A stretch of 11,041 nt of DNA from an uncultured Collinsella sp. (GTDB taxonomy: Bacteria; Actinomycetota; Coriobacteriia; Coriobacteriales; Coriobacteriaceae): positions 1 to 11,041 of the forward strand of contig UQPI01000066.1 of assembly GCA_900542945.1 (NCBI GenBank), given 5' to 3'. The stretch's first letter is position 1. Each line of letters opens with the position of its first letter. The notes beneath the pieces are model-generated. The model was not told where the DNA came from. It made no database searches and saw nothing but the letters and a program-made list of their open reading frames with translations. The translations under genes were made by a program, and so were the position numbers. Shown here one piece after another: positions 1 through 5,434 of this stretch.

Positions 1-69
1 TGGCTGAGCGGTATCGATATGCGGGTTCAACGGTATCACATTGGCCACATAGATTTTTAACTTGCATTT
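1..69. other. window edge, possible partial gene
   Basis: This short edge stretch cannot be assigned with confidence. On the plus strand an open frame enters from outside the window and ends in TAA at 58-60, 9 bases from the convergent end of the ABC ATPase gene. On the minus strand an ATG at 65-67 starts 2 bases after the ATPase stop codon, with an AAGGG-like sequence upstream, and reads MQVKNLCGQCDTVEP before running off the edge, so it could be a third gene of the exporter operon. A CxxC pair is visible in that reading. Neither reading is recognised. More sequence to the left would decide between them. Confidence 0.3.
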
Positions 70-810
70 CTACCCGCCCTTTTCGTAGAGTCGCCGATAC
101 GTGCTTAGCGCACCCTCGGCGCGTCCGGCAGGCTTTGCGAAATGGGATCCAGGAGACTTCGGCGCAGCATCATCTTGCGGAATGCTTCTAATGAGCCTCC
201 CATCCTTCAAAAACAGAATCTCATCGCACAGCCTATCGACCGAATCCAAGATGTGGGATGACATGATGATGCACGTACCAGAATCGGCCAGCTTCCTGAG
301 AATCTCGGAATGCAAGTCCACCCTGCTGGGGTCGAGCGCGTTCATGGGCTCATCTAATAGAAGGTACCGCGCGCCCGTCGCATACGCAATCGCCAGGGTA
401 AGCTGCTGCTTCATGCCCTGGCTCAGAGTGCGGATCCTCATCTTCGCGAACTCGCCTATCTGCGTTTGTTCCACTATCTCTTCGATATCGCGAGCATGCG
501 GCCACATATCGCAAACCATCTTGAGGTGATCTTCCGCACGCAATCCGGGATACAGCAGCGTCCCCTCACCAGGTGCATAGAAGATCATAGAACGGACCTC
601 TCTCGCACCCGTACCCTGCACCTCATCCAGAACGATGCTCCCGTCCACGCGAGGACCCGGCAAACCTGCCATCGCACGCAGCAACGTCGTCTTTCCATGC
701 CCGTTCGGAGCGACGAGACCGTAGACCGTACCCGGGGCAAACTCAGCGTTCACCGAATCTACGAGCACCTTCTTTCCATAAGAGATCGTCAGCGTTTGAA
801 GGCCAATCAT
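70..810 (-). CDS. ABC transporter ATP-binding protein
   Basis: This is the ATPase subunit of an ABC-2 type exporter. It would hydrolyse ATP on the cytoplasmic face to drive the permease encoded just upstream. Counting from the longest start (249 residues), the Walker A motif is APNGHGKT (37-44), the signature is LSQGMKQQL (132-140), Walker B is YLLLDEP (152-158), the D-loop is ALD and the H-loop is SSH (187-189). Two positions are atypical: the first Walker A glycine is Ala, and no glutamine is seen where the Q-loop is expected (APGEG near 82-86). The C-terminal tail after about residue 210 is short and polar. The ATG at 819 overlaps the permease stop (ATGA), but the AAAGGGG sequence abuts it. 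The fourth codon, ATG at 810, has that sequence 9 bases upstream, so it is preferred. Tight spacing implies translational coupling to the permease. The substrate is unknown. Confidence 0.93.
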   Translation of the reverse strand: MIGLQTLTISYGKKVLVDSVNAEFAPGTVYGLVAPNGHGKTTLLRAMAGLPGPRVDGSIVLDEVQGTGAREVRSMIFYAPGEGTLLYPGLRAEDHLKMVCDMWPHARDIEEIVEQTQIGEFAKMRIRTLSQGMKQQLTLAIAYATGARYLLLDEPMNALDPSRVDLHSEILRKLADSGTCIIMSSHILDSVDRLCDEILFLKDGRLIRSIPQDDAAPKSPGSHFAKPAGRAEGALSTYRRLYEKGG

Positions 811-815
811 CGAGA

Positions 816-3038
816 TCATCCCCTTTCGATCTTTGGAACACTCAGGCGCACCATCAACGGAGATACGGCGCCCAAGACCACCAGCAGAGCGCCCGATGCG
901 CCGACGACCTCTCCAAAAGGCATCGCGTTCGTCCCTCGCCCAAGGAACCCAATCGTCCCCACCTGGGAAGCGGGATCAAACGAGGCGAATGGAGCCAGCA
1001 GCGCGACGCCCATGCCCACGCTTTCAACATGAGCGCTCAACGAACCCAACACCAAGAGAACCGCGCAAACCATTCCGGTGACAACGGGGTTGCGGCTAAT
1101 CGCTGCTGTCAACGCAGCGACGACGGAAATCACGCCGTATGCCATGACCAGCAACGGAATACTGCACAACACCGCCTCCCCCACCATGGACGTTGTCGAA
1201 GCTCCCGCCCGAATGAGAGCGACGGGATACTCCGATCCACCCGCACCGTTCTTAATCACGGACACAACGACAGCGGGAACCATCGACACCAAAAGCAGCA
1301 CCAAGCCAAGCAGGAGAGCCAGCGCAACAGCCGTCAGAAAACGCACATGCGCTGTTGCGGGGATCTGGAGAACCAGAAGGGAACGACACTGCAGGTGGGT
1401 GCACGCGAGCGATGTGACAACCACGGGCAACAGCAAAAATAAGGAGGGAAGCGCTGCCTGGAGATACGAAAGGAGGATTAATGGGGGCATCTTCGTACTT
1501 AACTCGTAAACCTTGGGGTCCGGCAAGCTCGCGATCGACTCAAGCAGAAGGGCGCGCGCCTCCGCACGAGAAGGAGTCTCCGGCTCGATTCCGATCGATT
1601 GCAGGAGAGTCGCATCTGCCGCGCCCAGCTCACCTCGAGCGCGCTCGTACGTCGCAAGGCTTCGAAACCCCTCCGCAGGCATAGGCGCGTACACGAAACC
1701 CGAAAGAGCATCCCGCATGTCTTCCAGGGCCGCTTTGCCCTCGACGTCCATATTCGCAGCGTTCTGCTCTAGATACCGATCTATTGAACGGAGCTCCCCA
1801 TCCCTATACCGAACAGCGGAAACGTTGTCAGCGTCAGGAAACATCTCGACCAGAGCCGGGGCCAGCATCGTCGCCGACATTGCAATCGCGCATACGGCGA
1901 GGGTAGGAGAACGCAGGAGCAGTTTCCCCATCGTTCTTACGTATGCAACGGCGGAGGCACAAGCGCTCGAACGAGTTGCCGTTCTCGATGCAGCGAAGGA
2001 ACCTCTCTCAAGACAAATCGGGGATATCGGGCGCGCGCAGCCGCTCTTTCCAGCAACGCAAAGCAGGCTAATTGCCAGCACCTCGATCCCGATTGCGCAT
2101 ACGAGGGCAATCGCGCCACGCTCGAAGCAAAGTCCAGGCAGATTCACTATCTGCGTTGTCGGGTACGGGCTATAGGCGCCGACGGTCAACTCAGTGTTCG
2201 CATACGTAAGGGGATTCAACAGGGCGAACTCACGTAAAGCGATGGATCTTCCGTAATACCCGGGAACCATCGTCACCCCCATCAGGGCACATACGAACAC
2301 GATTCCAAGCGTAGGGTTATTGGCAATCTTCACGGCAAGGTGAACGACAAGCGAGATGAACGCTGCCACCAAGAATTGCAAGATGGCCGTCTGCGCGAAC
2401 ACCAGCCAAGCCGGTTTGATAACCGGAGTCGCATATTGAATGTAGCCTATCGGATAGAACGGCGAGCCCGGGCCATTCTTCACAAGCGCGGCGATTATCC
2501 CTGGAAGATTGATGGCGAGGACGGCAAGCATTGCAAAAACACTCGCCCATACGCTCGATGCAACAAGTCTACCCAGCTCGCCCATCGGTGCCTGGATGAT
2601 GAGCTTTTCACGTTTGTTAAGACGTGCGGCAAGGAACGAGACGGCAACGGCCGTTGCGACCCATAGCAAGTACTCCTTCGATCCGTCATAATAGGTGTAC
2701 TCTCCATCCGATATCTGCAGAAACGGAAGTAGGGGAGAGAGCGGTGCCAAGATAAGACGTCCCGCGGCAAGAGGGTACAGAAGCGCGGGCATGCTTGATG
2801 AAGAGGTATAGACACCGTCCTCCCCCGCATTCACAAGCGCATCCGCATAGGATGCTGACAATTCCTGCTCAACACGGGTTATTCCCGACTCGAGGTATTC
2901 GACCCGTCCGTCGATGCCAGCCGCGCTCCTGAAGACGGGCAGAGCACAAAGAACCATCAACGCAACAACGACAACACAGAGCGACCTGGAGGAGAGAAGC
3001 GACCTAAAGATCGCCTTCGAGATTTTGAGCATATTCAT
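816..3038 (-). CDS. internally duplicated ABC-2 type permease
   Basis: This is a large membrane protein, 740 residues from the chosen start (746 from the ATG at 3056), and the transmembrane partner of the ATPase that follows it. Both halves (about 1-340 and 370-746, long numbering) have the same plan: one N-terminal membrane helix, a charged extracytoplasmic segment, then about five hydrophobic stretches. The halves share recognisable local sequence: LVKNGPGSPFYPIGYI at 191-206 matches VIKNGAGGSEYPVALI at 600-615, and ANNPTLGIVFVCAL matches SRNPVVTGMVCAVL about 50 residues later. The gene therefore probably encodes a fused dimer of ABC-2 half-permeases. A cysteine-rich, serine-rich linker lies at 333-367. 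The ATG at 3038 has AAGG 6 bases upstream and is a better start than the ATG at 3056. Lantibiotic-type immunity or other peptide export is possible, but the substrate is not readable from the sequence. Confidence 0.88.
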   Translation of the reverse strand: MNMLKISKAIFRSLLSSRSLCVVVVALMVLCALPVFRSAAGIDGRVEYLESGITRVEQELSASYADALVNAGEDGVYTSSSSMPALLYPLAAGRLILAPLSPLLPFLQISDGEYTYYDGSKEYLLWVATAVAVSFLAARLNKREKLIIQAPMGELGRLVASSVWASVFAMLAVLAINLPGIIAALVKNGPGSPFYPIGYIQYATPVIKPAWLVFAQTAILQFLVAAFISLVVHLAVKIANNPTLGIVFVCALMGVTMVPGYYGRSIALREFALLNPLTYANTELTVGAYSPYPTTQIVNLPGLCFERGAIALVCAIGIEVLAISLLCVAGKSGCARPISPICLERGSFAASRTATRSSACASAVAYVRTMGKLLLRSPTLAVCAIAMSATMLAPALVEMFPDADNVSAVRYRDGELRSIDRYLEQNAANMDVEGKAALEDMRDALSGFVYAPMPAEGFRSLATYERARGELGAADATLLQSIGIEPETPSRAEARALLLESIASLPDPKVYELSTKMPPLILLSYLQAALPSLFLLLPVVVTSLACTHLQCRSLLVLQIPATAHVRFLTAVALALLLGLVLLLVSMVPAVVVSVIKNGAGGSEYPVALIRAGASTTSMVGEAVLCSIPLLVMAYGVISVVAALTAAISRNPVVTGMVCAVLLVLGSLSAHVESVGMGVALLAPFASFDPASQVGTIGFLGRGTNAMPFGEVVGASGALLVVLGAVSPLMVRLSVPKIERG
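820..827 (-). promoter_or_regulatory. ribosome binding site of the ABC ATPase gene
   Basis: On the minus strand this reads GAAAGGGG. It lies directly against the ATG at 819 but 9 bases before the ATG at 810, which favours the shorter start. It sits inside the last codons of the permease gene, as expected for a coupled operon. Confidence 0.55.
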
Positions 3039-3044
3039 CGCCAA

Positions 3045-3048
3045 CCTT
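3045..3048 (-). promoter_or_regulatory. ribosome binding site of the permease gene
   Basis: AAGG on the minus strand, 6 bases before the ATG at 3038. The upstream ATG at 3056 has no comparable sequence in front of it. This decides the start in favour of 3038, though the core is only four bases. Confidence 0.45.
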
Positions 3049-3071
3049 AACCTCATCCAGTCGGAACAGAG

Positions 3072-3094
3072 GGGCCGAACAAAATGCTCGGCCC
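3072..3094 (-). promoter_or_regulatory. leader hairpin of the ABC exporter operon
   Basis: GGGCCGA (3072-3078) and TCGGCCC (3088-3094) form a perfect 7-bp stem with a 9-base loop. The hairpin lies about 35 bases before the permease start, so it would be in the 5' leader of the exporter mRNA. No U-tract follows it in that direction, so it is not a classical terminator. A role in mRNA stability or as a protein site is possible but not shown. Confidence 0.4.
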
Positions 3095-3101
3095 TTATTA
3101 C

Positions 3102-3130
3102 TTGCCGGCAAAGTCAATTTAACATAAACT
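3102..3130 (+). promoter_or_regulatory. predicted promoter of the DUF2975-like gene
   Basis: TTGCCG (3102-3107) and TAAACT (3125-3130), separated by 17 bases, each match four of six consensus positions of a sigma-70 type promoter. Initiation would fall near 3137, giving a leader of about 37 bases before the ATG at 3174. The -35 box is part of the 10-base palindrome TTGCCGGCAA (3102-3111). The promoter of the divergent exporter operon should also lie in this region, but I could not place it. Confidence 0.4.
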
Positions 3131-3136
3131 GTTAAA
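3118..3136. promoter_or_regulatory. operator-like inverted repeat
   Basis: TTTAACA (3118-3124), a 5-base spacer, and TGTTAAA (3130-3136) form a perfect 19-bp inverted repeat between the divergent transcription units. It covers the predicted -10 box of the DUF2975-like gene, as expected of a repressor site. The small Cro/C1 regulator two genes downstream is the natural candidate to bind it, which is an inference. Confidence 0.5.
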
Positions 3137-3173
3137 AAGTAACCTGAGTTTTTTAAATTCTTCGGAGGTTATT

Positions 3174-3686
3174 ATGAGTTCCGACAATCGCACTCCCCGG
3201 CTTCATTCCTTCCGCATCGCATGTGCGATAGCCTCTGCGACCCTTTGCGCCACCGCCATCGCACAAGTGGCGTTCTCCTTAAAGCCAGCAATCGAAGTGC
3301 TCGACAACCCTGTAATTGCAGACTCCCCCGCGTATCCAGCCCTTGCGATCTCGACATTGGTCCCTGCCGTCATCGGTATCGCTACGACCATCCTCAGCGC
3401 CGTTCTCGTGTGGACGATCAAGAGCGGAGACCCCTTCAAGAAAGGGTCTGCGACATGCTTGAAGGTGCTCGGCATTCTCTTCGTTGTTCAAGCTGCCACC
3501 AGCCTCTACGCCGGCTCACTCAAAACCTCCGTTTCGATGTTTGGCGGCGAGGGGGCCGTCGGCGCCCAAGAGATCGCTTCATCATTCGATTGGACCTCTC
3601 TGGTTCTCGGCATCGTCCTGTTCATGCTTTCCCAGCTCTTCTTGTACGCCCGAGAGCTGTACCTCGACTCCGACGAGATTGCGTAA
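3174..3686 (+). CDS. DUF2975-like four-helix membrane protein
   Basis: A 170-residue integral membrane protein with four predicted helices at about 13-37, 55-81, 96-114 and 140-160. Two features fit the DUF2975 family as I know it: GDPFKKG followed by a Leu-rich helix (85-105), matching the family's nPF...Lr region, and a C-terminal FDWTSLVLG...LFLYARELYLDSD segment that resembles the family's acidic end. Members commonly sit directly before a small YozG-type Cro/C1 regulator, as here. GGAGG at 3164-3168 lies 5 bases before the ATG. The next gene starts 9 bases after the stop, so the two are co-transcribed. The family's biochemical role is not established. It may sense a membrane signal and sequester or modulate the regulator, which is inference. 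Confidence 0.85.
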   Translation: MSSDNRTPRLHSFRIACAIASATLCATAIAQVAFSLKPAIEVLDNPVIADSPAYPALAISTLVPAVIGIATTILSAVLVWTIKSGDPFKKGSATCLKVLGILFVVQAATSLYAGSLKTSVSMFGGEGAVGAQEIASSFDWTSLVLGIVLFMLSQLFLYARELYLDSDEIA

Positions 3687-3695
3687 GGAAACGCC

Positions 3696-3947
3696 ATGCC
3701 CGTAATTGTTCGCCTCGACAAGATCATGGCCGAGCGAAAGATTTCCTCGAACGAACTTGCCGAAAGGATTGGAACCACGCCCGTGAACCTGTCCCGTATT
3801 AAAAAAGGGCATATTCGCGGCATTCGCTTCAACACACTCGAGCAGCTATGCCTCGCCCTTCGTTGCCAACCCGGAGACCTTCTCGAAGTCATGAGCGAAG
3901 AGGATGCCCGAAAGGAGTTCGGACTCGATTGGTCCGCCGAGGATTAG
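3696..3947 (+). CDS. small Cro/C1-type HTH regulator (YozG-like)
   Basis: An 83-residue cytoplasmic DNA-binding protein of the XRE/HTH_26 type. The helix-turn-helix spans about residues 16-45 (SSNELAERIGTTPVNLSRIKKG), followed by IRFNTLEQLCLALRCQPGDLLE, the hallmark end of the family, and a short acidic tail. AAGGA at 3685-3689 serves as ribosome binding site and overlaps the end of the membrane protein gene, so the two genes form one operon. Pairing with a DUF2975-type protein is typical. It likely binds the inverted repeat at 3118-3136 and controls its own operon, perhaps also the divergent exporter. The TAG stop at 3945-3947 is followed in the same frame by integrase sequence, so a mobile-element junction lies at or very near the end of the gene. 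Length and C-terminus look complete for the family. Confidence 0.92.
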   Translation: MPVIVRLDKIMAERKISSNELAERIGTTPVNLSRIKKGHIRGIRFNTLEQLCLALRCQPGDLLEVMSEEDARKEFGLDWSAED

Positions 3948-4673
3948 AGGGCGGTCGCACTCGCCCTGCACACGGGGATGCGAATCGGCGAGGTCTGCGG
4001 CCTTCGGTGGTGCGATGTGGATTTCGAGACGGGCCTGATCTCGATCAGACACTCGGTGGCGTACGCGAAGGGAATGGGTTCGTTCATCAAGGACACCAAG
4101 ACCCATGACGCCAGGGGTATCCCCATCGACCCGGTCGGCCTACTCCCCTTCCTGAAGGAGACCCACGAGATCGACTGCGGAAAGCTGCGCTTGCGCGGCC
4201 TTACCGGGGCGGTCGAGATCGGGGACTGCTACATCCTGTCGGAGCCGGGCGCGACCTTCGCGACGACAAGCTATATCCGCAGGGCGTTCAAGACGTTCTC
4301 GGAGACCAACGGCCTCATGGGCACCAACGACGAGCTGATCACGTTCCACGGCCTTCGCCACACGTTCGCAACGCAGTGGATCCGCCAAGGCGGCGATATC
4401 AAGGCGCTCCAATCGATCCTCGGCCACAAGGACGCCATGGCGACGCTCAACGTCTATGCCGACATCGAGCCCATCTCCAAAATCCATAACATGCTGCGCG
4501 CCACGCCGTGCCTTTGGCGCGGGCACCTCGGGCCGAGGGTCGATCCGGGTCCCATGTTCCAACAGAGGATCCAGGAGTCCATCGAGACGCTCCAGGCGTT
4601 CGGCTACGGCATCACCGAGCCGGACGACCGAAATATCGCCATACGCGACGTGAAGACGAACAGTTGGCTCTAG
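3948..4673 (+). pseudogene. truncated tyrosine recombinase (integrase), catalytic domain only
   Basis: Integrase homology begins immediately after the regulator's stop (AVALALHTGMRIGE, typical box I) and continues to TAG at 4671-4673. Counted from the ATG at 3978, the catalytic set is present: Arg2 of box I, Lys41 in the beta-hairpin (TKTHDARGIPI), His124 and Arg127 in FHGLRH, His150 in LGHKD and Tyr160 in LNVYADI. The N-terminal SAM-like core-binding and arm-binding regions (usually 150 or more residues) are missing, and no ribosome binding site lies before the ATG at 3978. The 70-residue tail after the catalytic tyrosine is unusually long. This is most likely an inactivated remnant of a phage or integrative element. 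Expression could occur only by readthrough of the preceding TAG or internal initiation. Confidence 0.82.
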
Positions 4674-4741
4674 CTCACCGAGTACGCGGCAGTGCTGGGC
4701 CCATCCCAACTGAGGTCACGGTGGTCCGATTGGGGCGCCGC

Positions 4742-4759
4742 CCGCGGCATGCGCCGCGG
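4742..4759. repeat. GC-rich hairpin downstream of the integrase remnant
   Basis: CCGCGGC (4742-4748) and GCCGCGG (4753-4759) pair perfectly around a 4-base ATGC loop. No T-tract follows, so it is not a standard intrinsic terminator. It opens a run of hairpins (see 4763-4791 and 4811-4835). Confidence 0.45.
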
Positions 4760-4762
4760 AGC

Positions 4763-4791
4763 GGTATCCCCTACCGAAGGGCGGGGATGCC
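4763..4791. repeat. second hairpin downstream of the integrase remnant
   Basis: GGTATCCCC (4763-4771) pairs with GGGGATGCC (4783-4791), eight of nine positions with a G-T wobble, around an 11-base loop. It lies only 3 bases from the preceding hairpin. Confidence 0.4.
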
Positions 4792-4810
4792 CTCCGCTTC
4801 CAGTTCGGAA

Positions 4811-4873
4811 TCAGCCGTCGGAGGCGTTCGGCTGACTGCGGGAGCGGCCTGTTCGCTCAATGTGTTCGGCTGA
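4811..4873. repeat. hairpin with directly repeated arm GTTCGGCTGA
   Basis: TCAGCCG (4811-4817) and CGGCTGA (4829-4835) form a 7-bp stem. The 10-base word GTTCGGCTGA that contains the right arm occurs at 4826-4835 and again at 4864-4873. Repeats of this kind behind an integrase gene could be recombinase arm-sites or part of an attachment region, but the evidence is weak. From about 4,874 to 4,999 I see nothing further of note beyond a T6 run at 4984-4989. Confidence 0.35.
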
Positions 4874-4999
4874 GATCGGAAATCAACCCAACACGAGCCG
4901 GACACGCGCCAGACGGCTCTTCCCCGTGCGGCCTTCCCCCTTACGCTCATGTTGCAGGCATGTAACGCCGCAGCGAGCGCGCCTTTTTTGCGCCAGACA

Positions 5000-5022
5000 G
5001 GTACAATGATGAACACTGTACC
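5000..5022 (+). promoter_or_regulatory. operator-like repeat over a -10 box before the ACT gene
   Basis: GGTACA (5000-5005) and TGTACC (5017-5022) are a perfect 6-bp inverted repeat with 11 bases between them. The left arm overlaps TACAAT (5002-5007), a 5-of-6 match to a -10 box. No good -35 box lies 16-18 bases upstream, so the promoter would depend on an activator or be weak. It would give a leader of about 55 bases before the ACT-domain gene. Confidence 0.4.
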
Positions 5023-5069
5023 GTAGCGGAGCGCCCCGCGCGCGCCGCAATCACGCGAAAGGGTTTCCC

Positions 5070-5357
5070 ATGGCCGAGATCTCGTCCTCCCGTATCGTCA
5101 TCACCGTCCTTGGCAAGAACCGCCCCGGCATCGTCGCCGGCGTCACCCGTGTCCTAGGCGAGGCCAACGTCGACATCCGCGACATCACGCAGTCCATTAT
5201 CGAGGACATCTTCACCATGACCATGCTGGCCGATACCGCCGAGTCCAAGCTCGACTTCGCCGAGCTGCAGAAGGCGCTGGCCGAGGCCGGCGAGCTTTCG
5301 GGCGTCAACGTGTCCATCCAGCGCGAGGACGTCTTCAACTTTATGTACCGCCTGTAG
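5070..5357 (+). CDS. ACT-domain protein, UPF0237 type
   Basis: A 95-residue cytoplasmic protein that is almost entirely one ACT domain: VITVLGKNRPGIVAGVT forms the first strand and the ligand-contact loop, then a helix (LGEANVDIRDI), a strand (FTMTMLAD), a second helix and the closing QREDVFNFMYRL. This ending is typical of the UPF0237 family. Such proteins bind small ligands, often amino acids, as dimers and have regulatory roles; the ligand here is unknown. AAAGGG lies 6 bases before the ATG. In many anaerobes this family is followed by a DUF711/PFL-like protein, but here citrate synthase follows 77 bases downstream. No terminator is seen between them, so co-transcription and a role in sensing an amino acid derived from 2-oxoglutarate are conceivable, but inferred. 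Confidence 0.92.
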   Translation: MAEISSSRIVITVLGKNRPGIVAGVTRVLGEANVDIRDITQSIIEDIFTMTMLADTAESKLDFAELQKALAEAGELSGVNVSIQREDVFNFMYRL

Positions 5358-5434
5358 CGAGCAAGCCGCTGGGGATAGCCTGACGCGCGCATGCCCATGC
5401 AAGTCACCCCGATGCGGCCCGGAGAGGAGCGCGC

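Noticed and set aside
4140..4709. 189-codon minus-strand frame opposite the integrase remnant
   Set aside because: Arg-, Leu- and Glu-rich shadow of the integrase with no recognisable motif.
4771..5016. 81-codon minus-strand frame in the intergenic region
   Set aside because: It crosses the hairpin cluster and the operator-like repeat, shows no family signature and has no clear ribosome binding site.
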